A DNA stretch of 35,629 nt from Candidatus Azambacteria bacterium (GCA_016234725.1 JACRAK010000019.1:69801-105429); one strand, 5' to 3'. Positions 7,218-16,597 are shown, counted from the stretch's first letter. A program made the numbers and translations. Notes: generated by a model not told the origin, from the sequence alone.

Positions 7218-8135
7218 ATGACGCGGCACGAATTAAAGATCAACGGCATCAAGTGGGTGTATATCAATAAGCCCTCTGCCAAAGACATTGAGCAGATCAA
7301 AGAGATCTTTCCGTTCCATCCGTTGGTGATGGAGTCGATCGTCGCGCCGACGTTCCATCCGTTCATTGAGGATTTTGAGGGACATCTTTTTCTTATCCTG
7401 CACTTTCCCATCATTTTTCCCGGGCATCAGGCGAACAAAATAGCAGAGGTTGATTTTTTGATCACCAAAAAGACCCTGGTGACCATAACCTACATCGATT
7501 TTCCTCGGTTTGACCAGCTGTTCCGCTCGCTTTTGGAAGACGCGCATCTGCAAAAACAGTTCGCGAAGACGCACGCCGGATTTCTTTTATATTATATCAT
7601 CGACCGCCTTTTTCAGGCGCACATGAAAGACCTTGATTTCCTTGAAAAGGAAGTGACGCGCATCGAAGACAAGATATTCGAAAAACACGGCCGGCTCACT
7701 ATTGAGGACATTTCAAATGTGCGCCGCGATATCGTTGATATCCGGAGGCCGCTCCGGTCCCAGCTTTCTGCGCTTGCGTCGTTCCGCGACAAGGCGGAAA
7801 AGTTCTACGGAAAGGATTTCGCACCGTATCTTTTGGACCTTTCCGTGAACGAAGAGCGTGTCATTACCCTGATAGAAAACCAGAAAGAAACGATGGATGT
7901 GCTGTATGAAACGCAAACATCGCTGATGTCCGACCACATCTCGCAGATCATGCGGGTGCTCACTATATTTTCCGCGATCATTCTTCCGCTTTCGCTGGTG
8001 ACGTCGATATGGGGAATGAATCTCAGGGCGATACCATTGAGCGATTGGCAGTTCTCATTTTGGATCATCGTCATACTTATGATGCTTGTCGGCGCGGGGC
8101 TGTTGCTGTTCTTCCGCAAAAAACGGTGGTTATAA
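7218..8135 (+). CDS. corA: CorA-family divalent cation (Mg2+/Co2+) transporter
   Basis: A 305-residue CorA-like channel. The N-terminal alpha/beta cytoplasmic domain and long helices (residues about 125-240) lead to two C-terminal membrane segments. The first ends in the family signature GMN (SIWGMNLRAIPL, near residue 270) and the second is FWIIVILMMLVGAGLLLFF. The pentamer gates magnesium or cobalt entry across the inner membrane. The ATG at 7218 gives a family-like N-terminus; an in-frame TTG 9 bases upstream is less likely. No Shine-Dalgarno site is visible. A family B palindrome starts at the base after the stop codon. Confidence 0.95.
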   Translation: MTRHELKINGIKWVYINKPSAKDIEQIKEIFPFHPLVMESIVAPTFHPFIEDFEGHLFLILHFPIIFPGHQANKIAEVDFLITKKTLVTITYIDFPRFDQLFRSLLEDAHLQKQFAKTHAGFLLYYIIDRLFQAHMKDLDFLEKEVTRIEDKIFEKHGRLTIEDISNVRRDIVDIRRPLRSQLSALASFRDKAEKFYGKDFAPYLLDLSVNEERVITLIENQKETMDVLYETQTSLMSDHISQIMRVLTIFSAIILPLSLVTSIWGMNLRAIPLSDWQFSFWIIVILMMLVGAGLLLFFRKKRWL

Positions 8136-8250
8136 GCCGCCATCTCTGGCTCATTCTTTCTTTTATCTTAACGGAAGCGCAGCCTTTCATTATTATTTTA
8201 TATAAAAGGGCGTGAGAGGATTAAAGAAAGAATGAGCCAGAGATGGCGGC
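8136..8250 (+). repeat. Family B palindromic element, copy 1
   Basis: A perfect 25-bp outer stem (8136-8160 with 8226-8250) encloses a core that begins TTTTATCTTAACGGAAGCGC and ends GGCGTGAG.GGATTAAAG. The core recurs at 11496 but the outer stem sequence does not, although that copy is also paired. It follows corA directly. It has no T-run, so it is not a standard terminator. Confidence 0.87.
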
Positions 8251-8287
8251 ACAGGAGCGCGGAGCGATTTCATAATTCAAATAAGCT

Positions 8288-8707
8288 ATGTATTCCTGGG
8301 CTTTTTTTGCGCTGTTGTCTGCCGGGTTTGCCGCGTGCGTTGCGATATTCGGCAAGATCGGGCTTGCGGGCATCGATACGACGCTTGCGACCACGGTACG
8401 CGCGGCGATCATGGCGGGGTTTCTCATCATGGTCTCTTTTGCTTTAGGCAAGGCAGGGATGCTTTCGACGCTTTCGGGGAAGGCGCTTGCGTTCATTGCA
8501 TTATCCGGCGTGGCAGGCGCGTTGTCGTGGCTCTTTTATTTCTTTGCATTGCAAAAAGGCCCTGCATCGGGCGTGGCGGCGCTTGACCGCTTGAGTGTGG
8601 TGTTCGTGCTGATGCTCGCCGTGTTCTTTTTAGGCGAGCATTTTACGCTAAAAAGCGCGGCGGGCGCAGTCCTGGTTGTCGTCGGAGCGGTATTGATGAG
8701 TTTGTAG
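8288..8707 (+). CDS. Single-domain EamA (DMT superfamily) transporter
   Basis: A 139-residue membrane protein with one EamA domain and about five hydrophobic segments. The segments begin MYSWAFFALLSAGFAACVAIF and end AAGAVLVVVGAVLMSL, with the conserved WLFYFFALQKGPAS..ALDRLSVVFV and FFLGEHFT blocks between them. Full DMT exporters have two such domains, so this half-size form probably works as a dimer in the inner membrane. The substrate cannot be inferred. No ribosome site is obvious. The last bases of the gene overlap the -35 of the next promoter. Confidence 0.9.
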   Translation: MYSWAFFALLSAGFAACVAIFGKIGLAGIDTTLATTVRAAIMAGFLIMVSFALGKAGMLSTLSGKALAFIALSGVAGALSWLFYFFALQKGPASGVAALDRLSVVFVLMLAVFFLGEHFTLKSAAGAVLVVVGAVLMSL

Positions 8708-8730
8708 AGGGTCATAGCAAGAGTTATAAT
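8702..8730 (+). promoter_or_regulatory. Promoter of the SIMPL-domain gene
   Basis: TTGTAG (8702-8707), a 17-base spacer and consensus TATAAT (8725-8730), 20 bases before the ATG at 8751. Confidence 0.6.
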
Positions 8731-8750
8731 AGGCATATAATCATAATCAT

Positions 8751-9518
8751 ATGAACGAACAGATAAAAAATGCGCTTGGCGGGGTGATGATCGTTGTTGC
8801 GGTGGTAGCGACCTATGCGGCCGCAAGCTATGTTGCGTCATATGCAAAGTCGGTTGATCCGTCGTCGTTCCGTAGTTTTTCGGTCTCCGGTGACGGGAAA
8901 TCGGTCGGTGTGCCCGATGTGGCGCAGTTCACGTTTAGCGTTATCACGGAAGGGGGTAAAGACATTGGCAAGCTCCAGCAGGAAAATACTCAAAAAGTGA
9001 ATGCGATCAACGCATTTGCAAAAGAGCAAGGCATTGACGACAAAGATATCCGTACGCAAAGCTATAACATTGATCCGCGGTATCAGTATTTTTCATGCCC
9101 GACAAGTGGCGGTGCGTGCCCGCCCGCAGAGATCGTGGGGTACACCATCAATCAATCAGTACAGGTAAAGGTGCGCGACTTCACGAAGATCGGCGTATTG
9201 CTTTCGGGCATAGTGCAGAAAGGCGCGAATTCCGTTTCACAACTGACATTTGCCATCGATGACCCGACCGGCGTGCAAAATGACGCGCGCGCGGAAGCGA
9301 TCGTGAAAGCGCGGCAAAAAGCAGAGGGGCTTGCCATGGCAGGTGGGTTCCGGCTCGGCAAATTGCTTTCTATAGAAGAATCGTCGTCTGTGCCGCCATA
9401 TCCGTATCCTGTCTATGAGCGCGCGTTGGGCGTGGGCGGCGGCGGTGTCGCTCCTTCCATCGAGCCCGGTTCGCAGGAGGTCTCGGTGAGCGTGACATTG
9501 CGATATGAAATGCGATAG
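8751..9518 (+). CDS. SIMPL-domain (DUF541, YggE-like) protein, membrane anchored
   Basis: A 255-residue protein. A hydrophobic segment at residues about 8-30 (GGVMIVVAVVATYAAASYVASYA) is an uncleaved anchor or signal. The SIMPL/DUF541 domain follows: FSVSGDGKSVGVPDVAQFTFSV, IRTQSYNIDPRY, GYTINQSVQVKVRDF and a final VSVSVTLRYEM. Two cysteines flank a short insert (CPTSGGACPPAE). E. coli YggE is linked to oxidative stress resistance; the molecular activity is unknown. The gene has its own promoter and a strong terminator. Confidence 0.9.
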   Translation: MNEQIKNALGGVMIVVAVVATYAAASYVASYAKSVDPSSFRSFSVSGDGKSVGVPDVAQFTFSVITEGGKDIGKLQQENTQKVNAINAFAKEQGIDDKDIRTQSYNIDPRYQYFSCPTSGGACPPAEIVGYTINQSVQVKVRDFTKIGVLLSGIVQKGANSVSQLTFAIDDPTGVQNDARAEAIVKARQKAEGLAMAGGFRLGKLLSIEESSSVPPYPYPVYERALGVGGGGVAPSIEPGSQEVSVSVTLRYEMR

Positions 9519-9568
9519 ATGATATTTAATGTGCTTTATCGCGCGCCCCGCTTTTACCGCCTGAGTTC

Positions 9569-9606
9569 ACAATCTTACGAGGTCGCACCTCGTAAGATTG
9601 TTTTTT
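9569..9606 (+). terminator. Terminator after the SIMPL-domain gene
   Basis: A 15-bp perfect stem (ACAATCTTACGAGGT, loop CGC) followed by six T. It ends only 5 bases before the next start codon. Confidence 0.93.
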
Positions 9607-9611
9607 AGTTT

Positions 9612-10211
9612 ATGAAACGACCAAAGAAACTTGCAACGGCGTTTTTCCAGCGGCCGACGCTTACGGTGGCGCGCGGCTTGCTTGGCAAATATCTCGTGGT
9701 GGAGCACGGGCGGGAAACGCTCTCCGGAAAGATAGTGGAAACGGAAGCATACAGAGGCGAAGACGATCTTGCATGCCACACATCGAAAGGGAGGACGAAG
9801 CGCACCGAAACGCTGTATAAGAAGGCAGGAACGATATACGTGTATCTCGTGTACGGAATGTATTATTGCCTGAATATCGTGACGGAAAAGAAGGATTTTC
9901 CTTCGGCGGTGCTCATTCGCGCGGTAGAGCCGAGAGGAGGTATTGCGCGCATGGAAAAGAATAGGAAAATAACAGCATTGCATAATCTCGCATCTGGTCC
10001 CGGCAAGGTATGCGAAGCGTTTGGCATCACCAAGCGCATGAACGGCGTCGTTATCCCGTCGCCTCATATATGGGTGGAAGACAGGGGAGAGGCAGTGAAA
10101 GAGGAAGACATCGTAAAAGCGCCACGGGTAGGTGTTGCGTACGCAGGCGCATGCGCACGCTACCCGTGGCGGTTTTATATCAAAAGCAATGAATTCATTT
10201 CTAAAAAATAG
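9612..10211 (+). CDS. DNA-3-methyladenine glycosylase (AAG/MPG family)
   Basis: A 199-residue alkyladenine glycosylase of the MPG family, which flips out and removes alkylated or deaminated purines from DNA. Diagnostic blocks are ARGLLGKYLV, IVETEAYRGEDDLACHTSKG (the catalytic glutamate is in VETEAY), YVYLVYGMYYCLNIV, AVLIRAVEP and LASGPGKVCEAFGI. Its length is normal for bacterial members. No Shine-Dalgarno site precedes the start, and the upstream terminator ends 5 bases before the ATG, so its transcript origin is unclear. The next genes encode a DNA-end processing pair, so this stretch has a repair theme. Confidence 0.95.
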   Translation: MKRPKKLATAFFQRPTLTVARGLLGKYLVVEHGRETLSGKIVETEAYRGEDDLACHTSKGRTKRTETLYKKAGTIYVYLVYGMYYCLNIVTEKKDFPSAVLIRAVEPRGGIARMEKNRKITALHNLASGPGKVCEAFGITKRMNGVVIPSPHIWVEDRGEAVKEEDIVKAPRVGVAYAGACARYPWRFYIKSNEFISKK

Positions 10212-10255
10212 CATTTTCCCCTTCCTTTTTGAATCTGTTTTTTTGTGCTATGATG

Positions 10256-10283
10256 TTTCAAGTTTCATGCTTCACGTTTCGTG
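10256..10283 (+). repeat. Heptamer tandem repeat upstream of the yhaO-like gene
   Basis: Four consecutive 7-mers: TTTCAAG, TTTCATG, CTTCACG, TTTCGTG. The array ends 4 bases before the ATG and no ribosome site is present. Confidence 0.75.
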
Positions 10284-10287
10284 ATCT

Positions 10288-11439
10288 ATGCTCCGCATCA
10301 TCCACACATCAGATATCCATCTAGGCGCAAAGTTCTCGTCGCTGGGGAAAAAGGCAGACGCGCAGCGGCAGGCGCTTAAAGATTCGCTCGCAAAGGTGGT
10401 TGACCACGCGCTTGCCTCAAAGGCGAACCTTTTTCTTATTACCGGCGATCTTTTTGATTCGAATTTTCCCTCTCCTCAATCGGTAAGTTTCGTAAAAAGC
10501 CAGCTCGCGCGGCTGAATGAAGCGCGGATCTGGACGATGATCCTTCCCGGCACGCACGACTGCCTTTCAAAGAGTTCCGTGTATGTGCGGGAGGATCTTT
10601 CGCATAATCTTCCGTATGTGTATGTATTTAACGATGCGGAAGTTTTTGCAAAAGAGATCTCCGATATTGACACGACGATATATGCAAAGCCAAGCGCCGC
10701 GAACAAATCAACCGAAAGTCCGGTCGCATTCTTGGCATCTGCGACAAAAGATGCGAAAACGCGCTACAAGATAGCGATGGCGCACGGGTCCGTGCAGATA
10801 GAAGGGAAGTCGGCGCCCGACGATATGCCCATTACTTTGCGGGAAGTTGCCGAAGCGGGCGTACAGTATCTTGCGCTCGGGCATTGGCACGGCGCGCAGG
10901 ATTTTTCATTCGGCAATACCGTCGCGTGGTATGCCGGGTCGCCCGAAGTCACCTATCAGGAAGGCAAGGGTGGCATCGGGCAGGGGTACGCCCTTGCGGT
11001 GGATGTCATGGAAACCGCAAAGGTAAAACCGATAAAGATTTCCGAAAAAGTCGTGAAAGAAGTCGATATCGATATGCAGATATATGAGAACGTGGAAAAC
11101 GTGGTGTTTGAGCTTGAAAAGCTCGCCGATAAAAATTGCTTGCTTTTGGTCAATGTATTTGGGTTTGCGGAGTCGGCGGTGTTTGTCGATCCTGATCGCA
11201 TCGCAGAGGAGCTTGCGGATAAATTTTTCAGTATCAAGGTGAAAAATACCACGGCGCTGAAATTGCCGGAGATCACGGCGCTCAATTACCCCGAAGAGCT
11301 TGTGGTTGGGCAATTCGTGCGTATCATGCAAAAAAAGCTTGAGGGCGCGCAAACACCCGAAGAACGCAAGATGATAGAAGACGCTGTGCAGATAGGTATT
11401 GCGGAATTGGAAGGTAAAAATGTGCTTTCAGAACTTTGA
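10288..11439 (+). CDS. SbcD/Mre11/YhaO-like DNA repair metallophosphoesterase
   Basis: A 383-residue protein with a calcineurin-type metallophosphoesterase domain. Motif I is HTSDIHLG near residue 8, motif II is ITGDLFDS near residue 54, a lone histidine lies in AMAHGSVQ near residue 165, and GHWHG is near residue 197. Motif III reads PGTHD (near residue 89) where most relatives have GNHD, so a usual metal-ligand asparagine is replaced by threonine. Such proteins partner an SbcC/Rad50-like ATPase to trim DNA ends; the next gene is that partner. The start follows a heptamer repeat with no Shine-Dalgarno site. A family B palindrome separates the two partners. Confidence 0.9.
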   Translation: MLRIIHTSDIHLGAKFSSLGKKADAQRQALKDSLAKVVDHALASKANLFLITGDLFDSNFPSPQSVSFVKSQLARLNEARIWTMILPGTHDCLSKSSVYVREDLSHNLPYVYVFNDAEVFAKEISDIDTTIYAKPSAANKSTESPVAFLASATKDAKTRYKIAMAHGSVQIEGKSAPDDMPITLREVAEAGVQYLALGHWHGAQDFSFGNTVAWYAGSPEVTYQEGKGGIGQGYALAVDVMETAKVKPIKISEKVVKEVDIDMQIYENVENVVFELEKLADKNCLLLVNVFGFAESAVFVDPDRIAEELADKFFSIKVKNTTALKLPEITALNYPEELVVGQFVRIMQKKLEGAQTPEERKMIEDAVQIGIAELEGKNVLSEL

Positions 11440-11472
11440 ACTACAAAACGCCACCTTCTTTGTTCTTTTTTC

Positions 11473-11579
11473 GAACCATCTTTTTGATTTTTTTCTTTTA
11501 TCTTAACGGAAGCGCAGCCATCCAATAATTATTATAAAAGGCGTGAGCGGATTAAAGAAAAAATCAAAAATGATGGTTC
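11473..11579 (+). repeat. Family B palindromic element, copy 2
   Basis: Outer arms GAACCATCTTTTTGATTTTT and, inverted, AAAATCAAAAATGATGGTTC pair despite being unrelated to the arms of copy 1. The core at 11496-11519 is identical over 24 bases to 8161-8184, and the right core (GGCGTGAGCGGATTAAAGAAA) differs at one or two bases. Confidence 0.87.
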
Positions 11580-11623
11580 CACATACTGTTTGTTGTCGAT
11601 TGTTTTAAGTTATACGTTTTTAT

Positions 11624-13705
11624 ATGTTTCTTCGCTCGATCAGTGTAAAAAATTTCAAAAAATTCCCGGAACTCACGGTGCGTTTTCCGTCCGACATTAC
11701 GATAATAAAGGGTCCGAATGAGCAGGGGAAATCAACGCTCCTTTCGGCTATCATCGCCGGATTTTTTTACGACCCTAAAAAGAGCAATAAGGATATTGCG
11801 GCGTTGCGCGCGTGGAATTCGGAGAAACTATATCAGATCGCGCTTGATATCGAGCATCACGGCGAGGATATCGCGTTGCGCAAGGATTTCGAGGGAAAAG
11901 AGCTGGCGCTTGAGAACGCAACGACCGGCGCGAAAATGGCGACCATCGCCGCGGTTTCCGGATATCTGTATGAAATAGGCGCATTGCGTTCTGCGGCGCT
12001 GTTTGAGAATACGGCGTGCGTGAAGCACGACGCGCTTGCGCGCATCACCGAAGGCAAGCGGGAGATCGCGCAGGCGCTTGAAGAACTCATTACGTCTTCC
12101 GGAGAAAATGTGAGCGCCGACAAAGTGCTCAAAAAGATCAGCGATATCACTGCGGGGCTTCAGCGAGGCATGCGCGGGCAGGCAAAAACGCCCGGTCTGC
12201 TCAAGCAGATCGACGGCGATATCGCGGAGCTTACGGCGAAAAAAGATGCGATAGCCGCAGAGCTCAAGGACATCGGGGAGAAAAGCAGTTATTGCGGGGA
12301 GCTCACCGCGCATTATCACGCAATCGTACGGGAGCTTGAGATACAGCGGAGTCAATACCGCAATAACGGCGAATACTTCACGACCGTGGAGGAATTGCGG
12401 AAATTGCACGCACAGCTTGAAAAAGTGGAAGCCGACAGCATGGCGCTTAAAGACATTGAAAGCAAACAGGAATATCTTTCGTTCCAGCTCGAGAAGTTCC
12501 GGCATTTGCAGGCGTTCGATCAGGCAAAATGGTACGCCCAGCGCGAAGCATTGAGCGTGAAAAAAGCACAGCTTGCGCATTTCGAGGCGGAAGGAAAGCA
12601 GCTAAAAAATGGAGCGGGGAAAGGCAAGGTGCACATCAAGAAAACGCATTTTTTGGCATCGCTCATGCTGTGCGCGGTGGGGTTTTTGGGGTTTGCGTAT
12701 ACGCCGTTATTCGCGTTCTGGGGGTTGTTTGCCATCGCGGCAGTGTATAGTTTTGTGCTTAAGCGCGGGCTGGTGGTGCATGCTCCGGCAGTGGTGCGTG
12801 CGGAGACGGGCACGCTTGTGCACGAGATAGCGGTGCTTGAAAAACAACGCGATCAGGTGCTGGAAGAAAGCGGCGTGCACAGCGAAGACGCGCTTTTAGG
12901 GGTTATAAAGAAGGTGGGCGAACAGGCACAGGAGTTCGCGAAGCTTTCAAGCAAGCGGGAGGGTATCTTGCGGGAACGGACGCTTGAGGATTTTACGAAA
13001 GAGCGAAAAGAGCTTTTGCGCCGCATCGGCATCGAGGAAGCGAAAATTTCAGATGAACAAAAAGCCGCGGCGCCCAAAGGGGAGACCCAGCGCGCGCTTG
13101 AGCTTGATATCGCAAAAAAAGAACAAGACCTTGCGAAGCTCGAAAAAGAGATCGTGCGCACGGAAGAAGTGATGCGCGCGACGCCGTACGACCATGAAAT
13201 GCTCGCCAAAGCGGAGGAAGAGCTCGAATGGAAACAGCAACAGCGCGCGAATGCGGAATATAAATTAAAAACGCTTGAACTGTTGTATGCGGCGCTCGGG
13301 GAGGCGAAAGCAAAGACGATCGAAAAGTCGCGCCGCGCGATCGAGGAGTATATGCAAAAATATCTGCCCGTGGCGACCGAAGGAAGATATAAGAATGTAA
13401 CAGTGAAGGATGATCTTTCGTTTGAAGTATGGTCGGAGGAGAAAAAGGGGTTGATAGCGCCCGAAGAGCACCTTTCCAAGGGCACGATCGATCAGTTTTA
13501 TCTTGTCGCGCGGTTTGCGGTGCTGAATCTTTTAAATAAAGGCACGAAATCGCTGCTCTTGCTTGACGATCCGTTCGCGGGGTTTGACGCGTCGCGCAAA
13601 CAAAAAGTGCACGCGATGCTTCAAGACATGACCTCCGTATTTCAAATCATTATTTTTACGCACTCGTCCGAGTATGATGCATGGGGGAGTGTGATAGCGA
13701 TCTAG
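11624..13705 (+). CDS. SbcC/Rad50/YhaN-like AAA ATPase with central membrane hairpin
   Basis: A 693-residue ABC-type ATPase. Walker A is GPNEQGKST near residue 30, long coiled coils fill the middle, the signature is LSKGT near residue 617, Walker B is LLLLDDPF near 645, the D-loop is AGFDASR and the switch histidine is in FTHSSE. Two hydrophobic segments at residues about 341-379 (ASLMLCAVGFLGFAYTPLFAFW and LFAIAAVYSFVL) sit where Rad50 proteins carry a zinc hook. B. subtilis YhaN has a similar layout, so this is a YhaN-type partner of the preceding nuclease, perhaps tethered to the membrane. It has no Shine-Dalgarno site. Confidence 0.9.
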   Translation: MFLRSISVKNFKKFPELTVRFPSDITIIKGPNEQGKSTLLSAIIAGFFYDPKKSNKDIAALRAWNSEKLYQIALDIEHHGEDIALRKDFEGKELALENATTGAKMATIAAVSGYLYEIGALRSAALFENTACVKHDALARITEGKREIAQALEELITSSGENVSADKVLKKISDITAGLQRGMRGQAKTPGLLKQIDGDIAELTAKKDAIAAELKDIGEKSSYCGELTAHYHAIVRELEIQRSQYRNNGEYFTTVEELRKLHAQLEKVEADSMALKDIESKQEYLSFQLEKFRHLQAFDQAKWYAQREALSVKKAQLAHFEAEGKQLKNGAGKGKVHIKKTHFLASLMLCAVGFLGFAYTPLFAFWGLFAIAAVYSFVLKRGLVVHAPAVVRAETGTLVHEIAVLEKQRDQVLEESGVHSEDALLGVIKKVGEQAQEFAKLSSKREGILRERTLEDFTKERKELLRRIGIEEAKISDEQKAAAPKGETQRALELDIAKKEQDLAKLEKEIVRTEEVMRATPYDHEMLAKAEEELEWKQQQRANAEYKLKTLELLYAALGEAKAKTIEKSRRAIEEYMQKYLPVATEGRYKNVTVKDDLSFEVWSEEKKGLIAPEEHLSKGTIDQFYLVARFAVLNLLNKGTKSLLLLDDPFAGFDASRKQKVHAMLQDMTSVFQIIIFTHSSEYDAWGSVIAI

Positions 13706-13711
13706 AACCAC

Positions 13712-14125
13712 ATGCGCTTTATTTTCTTTTTTTTCCGTGCGTGCGGCGCACATATTGTCGGCGCATGGAATACGGTCAAGAGGTCGGAATTTCTTTTCGA
13801 TAAATACGTGCTTGCCATGATCGCTCTAGCGGCGGCGATCAACGCGGCGCTGTGGTTTTATCTTGGGCGCGCGTTCCATCAGCCGCAGGACGCGTTCGTC
13901 ACGCTTCATTTTACCGCAGCGCTTGGCGCCGACCTCATTGGCGAAGCGTCCGAGATCTATACCGCGCCGTTTTATGCCGTACTGCTTTCGGGTGCGAACA
14001 TCATCCTCGCGCGGCTTCTGTACTCATACGATGTTCTGCTTGCCTATCTTTTAGTGACCACCGTGCCACTGCTCAATATATTCGTGCTGATAAATAGCGT
14101 TCTGCTCGTCTCGGTGAATGCGTAA
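13712..14125 (+). CDS. Hypothetical membrane protein, 137 residues, three segments
   Basis: Not recognised. It starts 6 bases after the YhaN-like gene, so co-transcription is likely. Hydrophobic segments lie at residues about 33-52 (VLAMIALAAAINAALWFYLG), 84-104 (FYAVLLSGANIILARLLYSY) and 107-134 (VLLAYLLVTTVPLLNIFVLINSVLLVSV). Between the first two is a loop with FHQPQDAFVTLHFTAALGADLIG. It may help a membrane-bound nuclease complex, which is inference from position only. Confidence 0.75.
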   Translation: MRFIFFFFRACGAHIVGAWNTVKRSEFLFDKYVLAMIALAAAINAALWFYLGRAFHQPQDAFVTLHFTAALGADLIGEASEIYTAPFYAVLLSGANIILARLLYSYDVLLAYLLVTTVPLLNIFVLINSVLLVSVNA

Positions 14126-14131
14126 TGGAAT

Positions 14132-14159
14132 TTGACATATTGTGGTAAACGCGTATAAT
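14132..14159 (+). promoter_or_regulatory. Consensus promoter of the two-peptide transcript
   Basis: TTGACA (14132-14137), a 16-base spacer and TATAAT (14154-14159). This is the best sigma-70 promoter in the window. Confidence 0.85.
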
Positions 14160-14221
14160 AGTGTTATATCGTTCTTTTTTTCAACGCCCTAATAGTGGGG
14201 CCCAAACCAGGGAGGTGTTGT

Positions 14222-14302
14222 ATGACCAGAGCACCGAATAATGGCTTTGCATTCATCGAAAAGACCGGCGGCGAGAAGACGACCCCCGGGGCCAGGACCT
14301 AA
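14222..14302 (+). CDS. Small ORF, 26 codons (peptide 1 of a short transcript)
   Basis: ATG at 14222 preceded by GGGAGGTG. The peptide begins MTRAPNNGFAFIEKTGGEK and ends PGART: hydrophilic, with no membrane segment. It lies in a roughly 240-base unit with a consensus promoter upstream and a terminator at 14366. The clear ribosome site and its placement argue for translation, but there are no homologues to cite. It could be a leader peptide for the 9-codon ORF that follows. Confidence 0.5.
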   Translation: MTRAPNNGFAFIEKTGGEKTTPGART

Positions 14303-14331
14303 CAACCCCGCCAAAAAAAGGAGGTGCTGAA

Positions 14332-14361
14332 ATGCGCCACTCACGAGATTCTCCCAAATAA
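14332..14361 (+). CDS. Minimal ORF, 9 codons (peptide 2 of a short transcript)
   Basis: A perfect AAAGGAGGTG site lies 6 bases before an ATG that opens only nine codons (MRHSRDSPK) before TAA, and a terminator follows 4 bases later. A site this good for so short a reading frame is unusual. Either the peptide is functional, or the site is used for something else, such as holding ribosomes or pairing with another RNA. Confidence 0.4.
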   Translation: MRHSRDSPK

Positions 14362-14365
14362 TATT

Positions 14366-14402
14366 AAAACAGGCGTCCGACAAGGATGCCTGTTTTTCTT
14401 TT
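14366..14402 (+). terminator. Terminator of the two-peptide transcript
   Basis: AAACAGGCGTCC pairs with GGATGCCTGTTT (one G-T pair), followed by a T-rich run. Confidence 0.88.
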
Positions 14403-14437
14403 TTATCTCTTGAACGATATGTATTGCGGCGATATAA

Positions 14438-14474
14438 TTGACTATATTTAGCACTCTGGTATGATGAGTGCTAA
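14438..14474 (+). promoter_or_regulatory. CIRCE operator overlapping the groES promoter
   Basis: A perfect CIRCE element, TTAGCACTC-N9-GAGTGCTAA, at 14448-14474. It overlaps the promoter TTGACT (14438-14443), 16-base spacer, TATGAT (14460-14465), which also has an extended -10 TG. HrcA bound here would block RNA polymerase directly, so groES-groEL should be heat-inducible. hrcA is not in this window. Confidence 0.95.
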
Positions 14475-14487
14475 TAACTATTAATCA

Positions 14488-14529
14488 TTCTAGTTTCTAG
14501 ATTCTAGTTTCTAGATTCTAGTTTCTGTG
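14488..14529 (+). repeat. Heptamer tandem repeat upstream of groES
   Basis: Six 7-mers in phase: TTCTAGT, TTCTAGA, TTCTAGT, TTCTAGA, TTCTAGT, TTCTGTG. It occupies the leader between CIRCE and the start codon and ends 6 bases before the ATG. Confidence 0.85.
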
Positions 14530-14535
14530 AAAATC

Positions 14536-14826
14536 ATGAAACTACAACCCGTTTCCGACTATATCATCATTGAACCGCTCAAACAGGAAGTGAAAACAAA
14601 AAGCGGCATCGTACTTCCCGATACGGTGACAAAAGAAAAGCCGCAGGAGGGGAAGGTGATCGCGGCAGGTCCCGGCAGGACGCTTGAAAGTGGCGCGCAC
14701 GCCAAGATGCAAGTAAAGACGGGCGACAGAGTATTGTTCACCAAATACAGCCCTACGGAAGTGAAGATAGACGGCAAAGAATTTTTTGTTATCAAAGAAG
14801 AGGACGTAATGGCGATCGTAAAATAA
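14536..14826 (+). CDS. groES: Co-chaperonin GroES
   Basis: A 96-residue GroES, the seven-fold lid of the GroEL folding chamber. Family blocks are LQPVSDYIIIEPL, the mobile-loop region KTKSGIVLPDT and the C-terminal GDRVLFTKYSPTEVKIDGKEFFVIKEEDVMAIV. The ATG at 14536 gives the usual N-terminus; a GTG three codons upstream is possible. No Shine-Dalgarno site is present and a heptamer repeat ends just before it. Regulated by the CIRCE element upstream and followed by groEL after an 80-base gap. Confidence 0.97.
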   Translation: MKLQPVSDYIIIEPLKQEVKTKSGIVLPDTVTKEKPQEGKVIAAGPGRTLESGAHAKMQVKTGDRVLFTKYSPTEVKIDGKEFFVIKEEDVMAIVK

Positions 14827-14828
14827 GA

Positions 14829-14887
14829 GAACGTAGAATGTAGCGAGTAGAACGTAGCAAGAAAATCCCTACTCCCTACTCGCTAAA
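14829..14887 (+). repeat. Heptamer repeat hairpin between groES and groEL
   Basis: 7-mers GAACGTA, GAATGTA, GCGAGTA, GAACGTA, GCAAGAA are followed by inverted-type 7-mers CCCTACT, CCCTACT, CGCTAAA. TAGCGAGTAG can pair with CTACTCGCTA. The same words occur in the 16S helix-40 insertion at 33743-33825. Confidence 0.85.
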
Positions 14888-14900
14888 TTTTAACTTCTAG

Positions 14901-16529
<1,629 letters not shown>

Positions 16530-16545
16530 TGAAAACGCGATCATC

Positions 16546-16580
16546 AAAACAAAAGAGCTCGTGATGAGCTCTTTTGTTTT
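16546..16580 (+). terminator. Terminator of the groES-groEL operon
   Basis: AAAACAAAAGAGCTC, loop GTGAT, GAGCTCTTTTGTTTT. Perfect 15-bp stem. Confidence 0.93.
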
Positions 16581-16585
16581 TCATG

Positions 16586-16591
16586 TATACT
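16586..16591 (+). promoter_or_regulatory. -10 box TATACT placed for leaderless murB
   Basis: TG-TATACT ends 6 bases before the ATG at 16598, so the transcript would begin at the start codon. Confidence 0.55.
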
Positions 16592-16597
16592 AGAGAT

